From Pseudo-nitzschia pungens (taxonomy: Eukaryota; Bacillariophyta; Bacillariophyceae; Bacillariales; Bacillariaceae): a DNA stretch of 64,000 nt. The stretch's first letter is position 1, and every line of letters begins with the position of its first letter. This document shows, piece after piece, positions 1 through 11,134 of the stretch. Where the stretch lies: NCBI GenBank assembly GCA_037355855.1, contig CM074768.1, forward strand, positions 930,001 through 994,000. The letters run 5' to 3'. The notes beneath the pieces were generated by a model, which did no database searches, was not told where the DNA came from, and saw only the letters and a list, made by a program, of their open reading frames with translations. The position numbers and the translations under genes were made by a program.

Positions 1-1
1 T

Positions 2-2632
2 CAGAAACATGCCGCTACATTTTTGAATGCTTCCTCCCACCAGGAGAGGGAAGTTATGGTCAAGTACTTTGCTCAGGTCATCATCGGTGACATTGTGAAC
101 ATTCGCAATCCACCAGGAAGATTCCTTGAATATGACGCGGTCGAGAAACAATGGGTCGAGATGGAACAAAAAGAGGTTTACGCCGAAGTGGAACGACAAC
201 TTCGAGTGCGTGCCAAAAAACTGGCAATGGTTGCTCGAGAGAAGAAACGAGAGATTTCCGCCGACGAGGTAGCAAACAAATCTGACAGGACTTCCCAAAA
301 CAATTTCAATAGTAGTACCAACATGCAGGTGAGCCAATCGCCAACAGGCCCTCTGTCGCCATTGACAAAGAATAGGCACCCCTTTCGAAAGGATCAACAA
401 AAAGAAGAAAAATTGCTTATAAAGAAGCCGCATCGTCACGATATGCTGTTTGGTAAAGCACCACCAAAGGTCCACCTTGCGAACGACATTTTTCACGGCA
501 TTGCAGCGCGACATAAGGCGCAATTTCAAAACATCGAATCGCAGTCGGTTCCCATTGAATTTAAACAAGAATCCAGAAAACAAATCGCCAAATTGATTCT
601 CAATGAGTTCGAATCTTGTTTCGACAATCCACGCAGCAGATTTCTTCGATTCGACAAGCAGGGAAACGGTTGGTATGGTATTGGACACGAGAAGGCTCTT
701 ATTTATGTAATCGAACTTTTGATGACTTCTTTCCAGACGACGCAGAATGGACAAAACCAAAATCAAGAACGTCAGCCGCCGAGACAAATTCTGCACACTG
801 GTTCTACCGAATCCGTAGATGATTCGCAACGTTCACAGCGGTCACAACGATCGATAAATGGTACTCAATCGGAGCAGCAAGAATCATCTTCAGCTATCCC
901 CTTTATCGGGTCACCGAACGATTCCCAAAGGTCACAGCAATCGCAACGCTTCATGGACCTTACGCAAATGCAACAGTACCATGAATTTGGACAACAGCGA
1001 CAATCAGATGTTGCCAAGGGCAAGATTTCGACATCAGAAGATTCGTCACTCAACTTCGCCGCAGAAAAACTGAGGGATAAGTTGCAGAATGGAAAGCCGC
1101 AGCCTTCTAAACTCATCAGCAAACGACATGCAACGATACCCACTTTCGTACCTGATCCAACACCAATCTCACAAGTGGACGATTCTTCCAACGGTAGTGG
1201 ACGAAGAGAGGATTTAGTAATCAGTCCAACGCCCATTCGGAACGACCTATCGCAATACAACGATTCGACGCAAGAGCAGCAACAGAACGATTCGCTTCTT
1301 GGTCTTCCTGGACAAATGACTAGCGTAGCTTCGACAACGAATATATCCAGAGGTCCATCGATCGTTGCTGAAACAAATCGAAGCACCATTTCAGAATGGA
1401 TGAATCTGATGTCTCTAGTCGACGAGCAAGTCACGCAGTTACGATGGCAGAACTTTCAAGCCAAGCAACTCCAAGAGCGGTACGCTACTCGGGAATCAAA
1501 CTCGCAGCAGCAGCTTCAGCTTTTGAATAATTATCGAATGCAACTGACACATTTTCGGCAACAACTCCAACAGCAGCAAAATGCTGATCAATATCAGGCA
1601 GTGCTTCAGCAACTTCAATCACAGTTCCAGTCTCAGTTACAAGAGCTTCAAGCCAAACAACAACAAGAGCAGTATCAGCAACAAATGGTGCAACAACGAA
1701 AGTTAGACGAGCTGCAAAAACAACAAGAGACGGAGAAACAAAAGCAACAGCAACAGCTCAAAATGCAGCAGGAGGAGATTCACAAAATACAAATCCAATA
1801 TCAGCAGAAACAAGAAATGGAAAAGCAAATGCAAAAGCAAATAATGCAAAAGCAAATAATGCAAAAGCAAATGCAACAACAGATGCAAATACAACAACGG
1901 ATGCAACTGCAAGAACTGCAAAAACAGATACAGAAACAGATACAGAAACAGATGCAACAGCAACTGCAACAGCAAATGCAAATGCGACACATGCAAATGC
2001 AACACATGAAAATTACACAACAGCAACAGATAAAACAGCAAATGCAAGAGATGCAGCAAAAAAAATTCAAGCAATTACAGAAACAGCAGCAATTCAAAAA
2101 ACAGCAGCAACCAATTCAACAGCAGCAACTGCTGCAGAATGCAAATCAGACACTTCAGCAGCAACGACAGCTTGGTCACCAGCGTACGCAAGAGGGTAAA
2201 GAACGGCTCAAAGAGCCTCTTGATCTCGATTCTCAGCAGTTTTCTCGTAACAAATTACATCGCAGAGAGCAGCACCAACAAGAAAAGGCATCTGTCAAGC
2301 CACAGGAAAGCAATGGAATGAAACTGCAACAGAAAAACAAAGCAAGCACAAATGGAGCACAAAAGTCTAAAGCATCAGGTACATCAAATATGATGACCAA
2401 ACCTTCAGAAAGCACAGCATCCAAGAAAATGAATCTCAAAAAGGTTACCAAAAGGGTTACCATGCCATCTTCAGATGTGATTGATATGTTGGATGATGAC
2501 ACTTTTAACATTCCATTTTTAGTTTCATCATCAAGTGGACATCAATCAAAAAAGGATGAAGAGACAAGAACCCAACAAAGCAAAACTAATGCATATGATT
2601 CAGACAGTTCTGATGGGTCATTGGTGTTCTAA
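2..2632 (+). CDS. Glutamine-rich protein with two DUF6824-type domains, 5'-partial
   Basis: The frame is open to the left window edge. The first ATG is at 57, but residues before it (from position 2) continue a recognisable domain, so the gene starts outside the window; the codon at 23 is TTG. The N-terminal part is the second half of a DUF6824-type domain (IGDIV..PPGRFLEYD, then WVEM). A fuller second copy lies near residues 137-235 counted from position 23, with HDMLFG, SRFLRFD and GWYGIG at the usual spacing. The middle and C-terminal parts are low complexity: a long Gln/Met/Lys coiled-coil-like tract (about 1,500-2,200) and a polar Ser/Lys tail ending in acidic residues. DUF6824 proteins are common in diatoms and their function is unknown to me; a regulatory or nuclear role is only a guess. 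A second member lies at 50,796. Confidence 0.8.
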   Translation, partial: QKHAATFLNASSHQEREVMVKYFAQVIIGDIVNIRNPPGRFLEYDAVEKQWVEMEQKEVYAEVERQLRVRAKKLAMVAREKKREISADEVANKSDRTSQNNFNSSTNMQVSQSPTGPLSPLTKNRHPFRKDQQKEEKLLIKKPHRHDMLFGKAPPKVHLANDIFHGIAARHKAQFQNIESQSVPIEFKQESRKQIAKLILNEFESCFDNPRSRFLRFDKQGNGWYGIGHEKALIYVIELLMTSFQTTQNGQNQNQERQPPRQILHTGSTESVDDSQRSQRSQRSINGTQSEQQESSSAIPFIGSPNDSQRSQQSQRFMDLTQMQQYHEFGQQRQSDVAKGKISTSEDSSLNFAAEKLRDKLQNGKPQPSKLISKRHATIPTFVPDPTPISQVDDSSNGSGRREDLVISPTPIRNDLSQYNDSTQEQQQNDSLLGLPGQMTSVASTTNISRGPSIVAETNRSTISEWMNLMSLVDEQVTQLRWQNFQAKQLQERYATRESNSQQQLQLLNNYRMQLTHFRQQLQQQQNADQYQAVLQQLQSQFQSQLQELQAKQQQEQYQQQMVQQRKLDELQKQQETEKQKQQQQLKMQQEEIHKIQIQYQQKQEMEKQMQKQIMQKQIMQKQMQQQMQIQQRMQLQELQKQIQKQIQKQMQQQLQQQMQMRHMQMQHMKITQQQQIKQQMQEMQQKKFKQLQKQQQFKKQQQPIQQQQLLQNANQTLQQQRQLGHQRTQEGKERLKEPLDLDSQQFSRNKLHRREQHQQEKASVKPQESNGMKLQQKNKASTNGAQKSKASGTSNMMTKPSESTASKKMNLKKVTKRVTMPSSDVIDMLDDDTFNIPFLVSSSSGHQSKKDEETRTQQSKTNAYDSDSSDGSLVF

Positions 2633-4178
2633 ACCAATTATGGACCGCGATGCTGAAATGACATAATTGTGGATGTTTTCTTCATTTTTCTGTTGTTAGA
2701 AAGTTTTCATTGCAGATTATGAGGGAGATGTACCATGACAGAGGGACTTAGTGGAATTGACCATGAGTTGAAATCATGATGTGCAATATGGTTTTTTGTA
2801 CCTTATACCTATTGCTTCAACTTTAACCTTCTTCACATGATATGCAGTACACTATCTATTCTCAATCTCAATTGACGTTATTTCTTCTCCATTATTTTGT
2901 ATAACCTGCTCTCTAGAGGCTTGAAAATGTGGAAGAATTAAATTCTTAGCACAGGAGAAAAGTCCAGGCATCACTCAGAGTTCATATTGAAAAGATAGAC
3001 ATGACACAACGATTACAGTTTGCAAGTGATGTAACATCTTTTCATCAAACTAAATTTTCGTTCGACCGATGGATTTTTGTTGCAATTAATGCCAACTCAG
3101 TTGTCAAAACATTTCAATTATCAATCAACGCTTAAGACTGGTTGGTGTCGGGTGTGTTTAATAAACTATTTTTCCGTACAAACATGGAGGCAGCGGTTCG
3201 TTCTGTAAAATATGATCACAGCATGCACGACACCGGTACACACAGGGAAGAACAAACATGTGACAGGCGATATTCAGCACATGATGGTAACTTGTGTTTA
3301 TATTTTGACAGGAGTTGAGTTACTTCTGCAAGAAATCATTCGTCCACGAATACCAACGCCAAACGAGAATGCGTACGCTCGTTCGTCTCTCGTAGGTGGA
3401 TATGTTTGATCTCTTTTTTCCGTCCGAAGCTACAACATTCTCAGCAGTTTGTAAGTGCTGTCTTCCATTGGATTCTAGATGCTTTTCATTTCGAAAACCT
3501 CTGCAACGATCAATGCCGTGATTAGCAAGGAACACGTCCCGCACAACGCGTTGAGTTATTTGAATACTGTAATATCCATGACAATGTTTTACGGCGCATT
3601 TCGGGACTGCCCCCACCAGGTCGGATCTCATCCCAGTTAGCTAACACGGCGGTAAGGTTACCGTACACGTGCTTTGCAGGTCTTTCAAACGTACTTCGTA
3701 ATTATCACTAGTAATAGTAGGAGTATTCATCAGCGTACGGTATGAACTCGAACCGTACAAGTACTACGAAGCATTTTTTTCTCGCCGAGGATCGATGATC
3801 GATAAGGTTTTACTCACAAAAGCTGAAGTCACCAAATTCTTCAACACGTACCGGTAACCTTAACTTACCGTAGAGAAAACAACTATGGACACGAGTAAGT
3901 TACACAAAATAAGGTTTTTGCTACACGTTCAACGTAAGGTTTACCGTACCGGTACTTGTATTATTATTTAAGAAGGGAAATATTATTTGTACCGTATTAT
4001 TTTTTTACTTCGTACTACGTACGTAAATCGAATGACATTCGACTTACTGATCGCTAGCACAAATGCCATCCGAGGTAGCAAAAAACCAAAAAAAATCATG
4101 GATATAATAATAACAACGGTAGTAGTATTATTCATACATGGCAATATAACAATAGTATTTGGAAACCGCTTTTCCTTG
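2633..4178. other. Intergenic spacer, no gene supported
   Basis: This AT-rich stretch lies between the 3' ends of two converging genes. Short ORFs exist on both strands but start at non-ATG codons or lack any recognisable domain. It holds the 10-mer GTAAGGTTAC at 3652-3661 and several near copies (around 3850-3950), part of a dispersed motif family discussed in the findings. Confidence 0.6.
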
Positions 4179-5675
4179 TCAGAGTTCTGCGTTTTCGCCA
4201 ACCCCGTCGTTTGCGGCGCGATCTTTCGAGAACACGAACAAGTGCCCGTCGACCGCGACTCCCTTTTCCGTGCGGGGAACGATCTCGACGTAGTCCACCA
4301 GCGAGTATCCCGCGGAGGATGCCGCCCCCACGGCGTGGTCCTTGGTGTGCGCAAATCGTCCCGTGGGGAGCAGACGAAATCCTAGCGGGGCTTCTTCCGG
4401 CGTGGCACGCTCGCACGTAAAGATCAGGAGGCCATTGTCGCTGCTGAGGTGCGAAAGAACCTGCATCATTCGCTCGAGGCTTCCAAAGTACACAAAGACG
4501 TCCGCGGCCACGATCAGTTCGAACGCCGCACCATCCTTTTCCATGAGTGTGTTGTCGAGGGTCATCTCTTCCAGATCCAGGTCGAGGAGCGCATCGTACA
4601 ACTTGGGTTCGTCCTTGTTTTTTTTCGACTCGTCCGGTGAGATGGGCAACCCACACCCTTTCGTTGCCGTACATTGTTCCGCGATGTCGAGCATTTTTGT
4701 GGAGGCGTCGACGCCCACCAGAGTGATGCGCTGTCGTTCGTTGCCTTCCCCGTCATCGATGGCCTTGCGCAATTCGCGGCCGGCCAGCCCCGTTCCGCAT
4801 CCCGCGTCCAAAACATTGCGAACGACAATGTCGGTCTCGTCGTCGTCGTCCTTCCCGAGTATCTCCGCTACCTTGGATCCGATGATTTGCGGGACGCGAT
4901 AGTCCAGAGTCTTGGTGAGCTTTTCGTCGAAGGTTTCCGCGAACGAATCAAAGAGCTCGGCGACGAATTCCTTTGGTTTTCTAGCGTGCACCGAATCCTC
5001 CGAGCTCAGACCGGTGATTTTTTCCAGGAGTTCCTCGGCCGTTCGACACGTGGCGTCGAGGCTGATGGCATTCCTCAATGCGTTTTCGGCGTTGTCCCTA
5101 CAGAGGGGTCCAAAGAGGGAATGGATCAGTGTCCCTTCGTCTTCCGTCGAAATCTTTTTTTTTCGGTCGTATTCGCTCAATCGTTCCGGTGCCCCTATCA
5201 AGAGCGTGTGCGGGTCCTTGGCCAGTTCGAAGCACGGATGAGTGGTTTCGGAAGCGGGTTCCGAGGATCCCAGCAACAGGCGTCCGTATTCCGTGTAGAG
5301 GACCGCCAGGGCCGAATCCCGCGCCTCGTCGTCGTCGGCGTTCCCGGAGCTCTGCTGCTGCTGAAAGACGATCCGCTCGATGGTCAGGATGCCCTCCTCC
5401 ATTGCCCCGATGATTTCCTTGGCACTCGCAGCGTCTTTATCGGTTTGGATGGCTAGGGACTGGAACCGAGACGTCAGCGTTTTCGCAAAGTCCTTCCACA
5501 CGGCCCATGCCGTCGACGATCGCCTCGCATATCTTTTTTGCCACGTTTCGGCCGTTTTTCGGTACAGAGCCTCGGGGGAGATTATTTGTTCCTCGGCACC
5601 AGCCAGAAAAAGACACCGCACCAAAATTACCAACAGCAACAAACTACGAATAGTGGTACAATCAATAACACCCAT
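4179..5675 (-). CDS. SAM-dependent class I methyltransferase with signal peptide
   Basis: Single exon, 498 residues from ATG at 5675 to TGA. Residues 1-28 form a hydrophobic signal peptide (SLLLLVILVRCLFLAGA), so the protein enters the secretory pathway; no ASAFAP-like plastid motif follows. Residues 30-240 are helical and of unclear function. The segment FDSFAETFDEKL near 243 and the glycine-rich motif I VLDAGCGTGLAG near 288, followed by VGVDAS (motif II, near 321), match the bacterial-type TPR/methyltransferase family (COG4976-like), where the first element precedes the Rossmann core. LIVAADVFVYFG near 388 is the post-motif strand. Lysine/aspartate-rich inserts sit at 276-280 and 345-356. 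The substrate cannot be inferred. It is divergent from the chaperonin gene at 6551. Confidence 0.8.
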   Translation of the reverse strand: MGVIDCTTIRSLLLLVILVRCLFLAGAEEQIISPEALYRKTAETWQKRYARRSSTAWAVWKDFAKTLTSRFQSLAIQTDKDAASAKEIIGAMEEGILTIERIVFQQQQSSGNADDDEARDSALAVLYTEYGRLLLGSSEPASETTHPCFELAKDPHTLLIGAPERLSEYDRKKKISTEDEGTLIHSLFGPLCRDNAENALRNAISLDATCRTAEELLEKITGLSSEDSVHARKPKEFVAELFDSFAETFDEKLTKTLDYRVPQIIGSKVAEILGKDDDDETDIVVRNVLDAGCGTGLAGRELRKAIDDGEGNERQRITLVGVDASTKMLDIAEQCTATKGCGLPISPDESKKNKDEPKLYDALLDLDLEEMTLDNTLMEKDGAAFELIVAADVFVYFGSLERMMQVLSHLSSDNGLLIFTCERATPEEAPLGFRLLPTGRFAHTKDHAVGAASSAGYSLVDYVEIVPRTEKGVAVDGHLFVFSKDRAANDGVGENAEL

Positions 5676-6550
5676 CCTGCTTTCACTGCCTTATATTTTT
5701 TATCACGGTACCTTACCGAACGGGTGCAAGTAACCTTAGTTTTTCTTCAGATTCTGTCAACTCCAAAATTTTCTCGGGCATGACAATGTGATGGATCGGC
5801 CTCCGGGAATTAGGAATTGGAAAAACACAAAACACCGTACACGTACGTACATAATTACTCGTACACGGTTCGACGTTCCGGCAAACAATAGTAAGATCTT
5901 AGTCTTAGGTAGTAATGACGAGTGGCGGAGGGTGCCGCGCGGTGAGTAGTTTTAAATCAAGGTTGGGTTTACTTACCGAAACATTCCTACAAAGAACCTC
6001 TTTGGATAAAAAAATTATTATTTGCATTCTTCATTGAAACCCCCTTCATGAGGAGTAAGGTTTTACAAGTAAAACTTACCTTAGTCGAGTCGTCGGCGTT
6101 TCCTCGTGTCCAAAAACAACAGAATGCTCCCAACTCCAAAAAACCTCCTTGTGGAAGGTCTGTCTGTTTTCCCATCCGTCTGAAAAACCCTTATCTCTAA
6201 TCTACAACAGTTCTTGTGCACTGACGTTTGTTGTGCGATCATAGTGATGAAGGCAAAGAAATTTTGATGGCTGTCTGTCGCCTCCGCTCGTTTCCCAAGG
6301 ATTTTTTTTGGTGATGGAAGCCTTCTTGTTGTTGACGTTTCACGTTGTTGCTGCAACATATCATCGTCGAACAAGTAACGGCAACCTTACGAGTGCGAGT
6401 TCATCTGCTTTCGCATCGGGATCAAACCCTACGGTAACGATATCGTTCGTCGGCTCTATTCGTTGAGAAACTTCAAAACAATCCGTTGAAACAAAAAGAA
6501 TTGTAGTGAATACAATAAGTAATATTAATAATACCACAAGACACAAAACA
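5676..6550. other. Divergent promoter region between methyltransferase and Cpn20
   Basis: The 875 bp between two divergently transcribed genes contain no supported ORF. The spacer is AT-rich with GTAACCTTA-like and GTAAGGTTTT-like motifs (around 5730 and 6057). No TATA box can be assigned with confidence. The ORF in frame with the chaperonin that starts at 6506 uses GTG, so the sequence just before 6551 is taken as 5' UTR. Confidence 0.5.
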
Positions 6551-7288
6551 ATGAAATTCACGGCAGCCTTGTGTTCTCTCTTGATGGCTTCGGCTTCGGC
6601 CTTTGCTCCCGCTTCGACCAGAACTTGCATAACAACAACAACAACAACCACACGACTTTCCGCGAAGATCGATGGCCGAACGGTCGAATCCGGTTCCGTC
6701 GTTCCCACAAACAATTTCATCCTCGTCAAAGTCGCCCCCGCCATCGAGGAAACCCAGGGAGGAATCCTGCTCACAGGCAAGGCCAAGGTCCAAAAGACGG
6801 AGGGATTGGTCGTCAGCACCGGACCCGGAAAAACGCACCCCGACACAGGCGTCCTCTTCGAGATGCCCATCAAGGCCGGAGAAAACGTGGTGTACGGAGC
6901 CTACGACGGAACCGAGATCGACATCGACGGCGAGAAGCACACGCTGATCCGCGACGACGATGTCCTTGTCAAGTTCGACGGGGAGTCCCTCACGCTCGAC
7001 TCGTGCAGCGCCATCCAGGACGCCGTCTTGGTCTACGTCGAAACCAAGGAGACGTCCACCGAGGGAGGAATTCTCTTGGCCGCGACCTCCAAGGGAAAGA
7101 ACAAGCCATCCACCGGAAAGGTCGTCAAGGTCGGACCCGGACGATACGCCACCAATGGCGAGCGCATGGAGATGGAAATCGAGGAGGGAGACTTTATCAA
7201 GTTCCGGGATTACGCCGGCAACGAGGTCGAAATCGAGGGAGAAGAATACACCGTCGTTCGCGCCCTGGACATCCTGGCCAAATTCTAA
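6551..7288 (+). CDS. CPN20: Plastid chaperonin Cpn20 (tandem GroES co-chaperonin)
   Basis: Single exon, 245 residues; the first ATG is 6551. Residues 1-19 are a signal peptide ending in ASAFAP, the diatom motif for import into the complex plastid, followed by a Ser/Thr-rich transit region (poly-Thr near 28-34). Two GroES domains follow (about 42-140 and 143-245). Each has a mobile loop of the form GGILL (in EETQGGILLTGK and TSTEGGILLAAT) that contacts Cpn60, and each ends in the conserved pattern EYTVVRALDILAKF or its first-repeat equivalent. The double-domain layout is that of plant and algal Cpn20, which caps plastid Cpn60 for folding of stromal proteins such as Rubisco. Codon use is GC-rich at third positions, suggesting high expression. 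Confidence 0.95.
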   Translation: MKFTAALCSLLMASASAFAPASTRTCITTTTTTTRLSAKIDGRTVESGSVVPTNNFILVKVAPAIEETQGGILLTGKAKVQKTEGLVVSTGPGKTHPDTGVLFEMPIKAGENVVYGAYDGTEIDIDGEKHTLIRDDDVLVKFDGESLTLDSCSAIQDAVLVYVETKETSTEGGILLAATSKGKNKPSTGKVVKVGPGRYATNGERMEMEIEEGDFIKFRDYAGNEVEIEGEEYTVVRALDILAKF

Positions 7289-7812
7289 ACAACGAATCGT
7301 GTCGCTTGGCCCTGCGTTGGGAAAAACGAAACAGCCAATCCGAAACACCACGAACGAAAAAATCGTAATCTATCTAGCGAGGAAAACCAAACCAAACCAA
7401 CTCTTGCGCAAGTTTTTTGATGCATATCTTCGACGCAACGAAATGATTTCGCATCTCGTAACATAATACAACGCGATAACAACCACTCGACCGGTTTTCG
7501 AGAACCACAGCTGCGGTTCGAGATGAGTTCGCACTCAGTCATGATATTAGTTATACGCAATGCAGAGCGTACGTAATTTGTGTCCTTATAAACCAATCAT
7601 CCCAATCTCCAAACAAGATCCATGGTATTCATACTCGTAACTTGTTGCACCATTGTTTTGACGGATGAAACCATCGCAGCCAGCGCCAATCAACTACACA
7701 TACTGTACGATATTTTTGGAAGGATCCGACGTACAACTATCTCAAACAAAAAACGAGGAGCAATAATTTTGCAACTAGTATCATTTCCACGTCGGTGCGG
7801 TATTCTTTCTCT
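7289..7812. other. Convergent 3' intergenic region
   Basis: The 524 bp lie between the stop codons of Cpn20 (+) and the acyltransferase-lipocalin gene (-). Several short ORFs are present but none has ATG-start coding character, and no RNA gene was seen. It probably holds both 3' UTRs. Confidence 0.5.
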
Positions 7813-10800
7813 CTATCGTCCACCGTCCTCGATCGACTCGGTCAGCAACTCGAGGAGTTTGTCGACACCGATAAACCGCCACATGGCTTGCCAGCTGTTG
7901 TCGAGCGGGGGCGCATCGATCGGTCGCCGCGCCACCCGGTGCATCTGCTCGGGACTGGCTCCGTAGGGATACATGCCGGCCTTCTCGGCACGCAGGTGCA
8001 TGGCGTCCAATTCGTCGTCGGTCATGGTGGGATTTCGGGACATGAAATTGATGCCCTCGAACACACGGACGCCGCCGCGTTCGAGGCACTGGAACTGGAT
8101 GGCCTCCTTGTATTCCCCGGTTTCCGGATCTTTCTTCACGTCCACGATGTAGTTCGGGAATTCGACCCCGAATCCCTTTTCGCGCAGAATCCCCTTGGGA
8201 TCGTTGGGATCCACCCGGCCGAACAAGAAATAGTGTGCTCCGTTTCCGACGGGAGACTTGTCCCACGAGAGGGGAGCGGAATCGGGCGCGGGACCCTTAA
8301 CGGCAAAGTCATCGATCCATCCCTTACCGCCATCCGTTAGCTGGAAAGAGCAACATGGAAAACACGGAAACAAGCAAAATGTCGTGAGTGAATGAAGATA
8401 CCAAAGAATCAAAGCACGAGAGATCATTGCCCGACCGAACGCACCTTGATGCCCAGAGTGGTATCGTAGACTTCTTTGAATTGCGTCCAATCGTGGAACT
8501 TGTGCTCGTACCAGAGCCCCTGGTATTTCTCGAGATCAAAATCGTCCATGCTCGACTGCCGGACCTCTTCGTACGTAGGGCAGCCCTTGACGATCTGTCC
8601 CTTGTAGCTGTCGTCCAACGCTAGGTTGAAGTCTCCCATTCCGGCCTGGCCGTCCAATCCGGCTCCGACGTAGGCAAAAAAGGCAAACAGAGCGGCAACG
8701 TTGACGGCGTTCCGGATCTCGGCAACCTTCGAAATGGCGGCAATTGCTACGATGTTGCCCAGCAAAAAGGTGATCGGCACCAAATCACCAATCATCGGTC
8801 CGGGGCTTCCGTGCAGAACATCGCTGATCCACAAAATGGGCTGGAGGATGGGGTGGCCGACGGCAAAAAAGATCCAGAAGTTGAGGGCGGCCGAAAAATC
8901 GGCGGGGTCTTCGACGTTGGCCTTCATTTCCTGGAGGGAGGAGAAGAAATCGGCGTAGGCTCCGGCGTGGGAGAGCACGGCGACCGATCCAATGGCAGCC
9001 GCTGCCAGAACAAGCGAGTTCTTGGGCAGGAATCCCAACGGACCTCCGTTGTCTCCTCCGCCGGTGCCACTGGAGGAAGCAGAGCTGTCGGATGTGGACA
9101 CCAATTCTTCATCGCTTCCGCTCACTACCTTGAGAACATCGAGGAGGGCATCCGCGAATTTCTGGTTGGTTTCTTCGGAAACAATTGGCGAAGCCGGGTG
9201 GAAGGTGAATTTCATTTCTCCATTCACGGTAATGCAAGAAAATCGGTACAAACTTCCACTTCGTGCATTCGATGCAGCGTAGTAAATATCGTCGATCTTG
9301 TAGTCTCCGTGTTGCGTCTGGTGTGAATTGGTATTTCACAGAAGAATGCACCAAGCAAAGGCAAATGCAATCAACAAACACATGAGTGAACAAACACATC
9401 GCACTATCGCAATATTGCAGCAAAGCGCAACCCAACCCAACACGTGACACAACGTACACTGGTCTTTTCGGCGTCCCCGTCTTCCCATCCAAAGGCATCG
9501 AGGCGCTCGTAGACACCCGCATTGGTGAAACCGGCCGAGTAGGCCCGCCCCTGGCTGTCCTTGGACTGCGCCGTCAGGTGGACGAGGTTGTTGAGATCGC
9601 TGATGGTCATGGCAAAATCAAAGACCCGCACGGCGTGGACCGGCCCGTCCGAATCGACAAACGACTCGGTCTGGTCCTTGCCTTCTCTGGCCAGCTTCCA
9701 AAAGTCCGCCAGCTTGTCGGGACTCGACGGATCCTCCAGGAGCTGCTTCCCGGACCCGTCCGGGAGCGGCCCGTGCATGAGATCCATGCTTCCCGCCAGG
9801 CAGCCGACGGATTCTCCCCTGTCGAGGCGGGCACCGAAGCGCCTCATGTCGAGCGACTGCAAAATCTTGTAGTTTCGTTTCTTGCCGGCCTCGCCGCCGA
9901 CAAAGTCGGTCGACACCAGCGTCAGCGCCGCCGAAAGGGCGTTGGTGACGGTGACCCCGTTGTCGCGGCAGCTCCGCAGGAGCTTGTCGGTGGCGTCCCG
10001 TGAGAGCGATCGAAAGGCCAGGACGGATTGTCGATCCCCGCTGGCCTCGTCGTCCCCGCCCGCGGCCCGGCCCGAGATGGTTGTGAGGGCGCCCGCGAGG
10101 CCACCCCCCTCGCTGTTGGCGGCGTCGTCCGGCAGAATGACGGGTGCCTTGGTCTCCTCGAGGGCCTTTCCGCCGACGTAGGCGATGGTTCCCGGTCCAA
10201 AGCCCCCCGCCTGGATGTCTTTGAAGCGGTTTCCGTTCCCGAGGACGGATTCTTCCACCGAGGGAGGGATGACCTGCTTGGCCGGCTTTTTCGTGCTTCC
10301 GGCGTCGTAATCGGCGGCCAACGCCAGGATCTGGTCCGTCAGCTTGCTGGCGCTGCTCTGGTCCGAAACGGCGTGGTTGAAGGAAAACAACAGGGCCGCA
10401 CCGCCGTCCCCGGACGATCGGTGGAACTCGAGTTTCCAGAGCGGTGTGGATTTCACGTCGCACCAGGTGCTTCCGTCGTCCAGGTCGCTCAGAAAGGACG
10501 CCCTCCAGCTCGCCTCGAGTTCCTCGGCACCGCCATCGACATTGATCAGCCTGAGAACGTCGCAGGCTTCGTAGTTTGCGTCGCTGGTCTCGCCGCCGGC
10601 CACAAAGGTGCACGGGCGGTTGTCTCCCTTGCGGACCATCTGGAACAAATCGATGCGCTCGTCGGGTTCTCCGTCGCCCTCGATCCTGGCCCGCAGCAGG
10701 GGATGCGCCTCCATGACCTCGGAGATGGCGTGCTTCAGGGCGGCGGCGGAGGGAATGGCGCTGTCCTCGGACAGAACGGCGCAGCTGACGTGGTTCATGG

Positions 10801-11134
10801 AGGGAAACACGACGTCCGGGTTGACCCCGTACTGGCGGGGGAGCATCAGGTTTTCCTGGGACCCGAGCTCCCGGCGGAGCGCCCCGGGGCTGCCGGCGAC
10901 GGAAGAGAAATCCACGGCGTTGGACGTGCTGCTCGCCGAGGACGACAGGAACGAATCGGAAGAAGTCCTTGCCCTAACGTTTTTTTGTGGCTTCGTTGTC
11001 AGCGATGGCGTCGAAAAGGCGTGCGCGGTTTGCATCACGGGAGCGGCGTTCGGTGTCGAAACGAGGGCCACAGCGGCCGCAGCGACGAGCAGCATGCTTC
11101 CAAGCTGGCTTCGCGGGTGCCGTCTCTGCTCCAT
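7813..11134 (-). CDS. Plastid-targeted acyltransferase/condensation-like domain fused to membrane helices and lipocalin (3 exons)
   Basis: Joining 11134-9458, 9317-8445 and 8340-7813 gives one 1,025-residue ORF. Both introns are GT-AG and phase 0 (AGT|GTACGT..CAG|ACG; AAG|GTGCGT..CAG|CTA). The joins are meaningful: the acyltransferase domain is completed by the start of exon 2, and the lipocalin runs across the second intron. Residues 1-40 are a signal peptide with AHAF|ST, an ASAFAP-type plastid presequence. Residues ~95-645 resemble condensation/alcohol-acyltransferase folds: FNHAVSDQ near 252-259 is an HHxxxD-type motif with Asn for the first His but the second His (254) and Asp (258) kept, and DMRRFG sits near 429. 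Three or four hydrophobic helices lie at ~659-780. A lipocalin follows with the GxW motif in YQGLWYEH (~826). Substrate unknown; carotenoid or other lipid is an inference from the lipocalin. No separate start is needed for the lipocalin. Confidence 0.8.
8341..8444 (-). other. Intron 2 of the acyltransferase-lipocalin gene
   Basis: 104 bp, minus-strand donor AAG|GTGCGT and acceptor TTTCCAG|CTA, phase 0. Reading through it would end the protein in VRSVGQ-stop, inside the first lipocalin strand pair; removing it gives TTLGIK-LTDGGKGW, a continuous lipocalin. Confidence 0.85.
9318..9457 (-). other. Intron 1 of the acyltransferase-lipocalin gene
   Basis: 140 bp, minus-strand donor AGT|GTACGT and acceptor CACACCAG|ACG, phase 0. 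The join gives AEKTS-TQHGDYKIDD, and the following strand (SLYRFSCITVNGEMKFTF) is the typical last strand pair of a condensation-like acyltransferase domain, which supports treating the flanking ORFs as one gene. Confidence 0.8.

Noticed and set aside
23..25. TTG as the start of the first ORF
   Set aside because: Coding similarity to the DUF6824 domain begins before it, so the gene extends past the left edge; TTG is unlikely as a nuclear start codon.
1703..2074. Leucine-rich antisense ORF
   Set aside because: Artefact of the CAG/CAA-rich poly-Gln tract on the plus strand.
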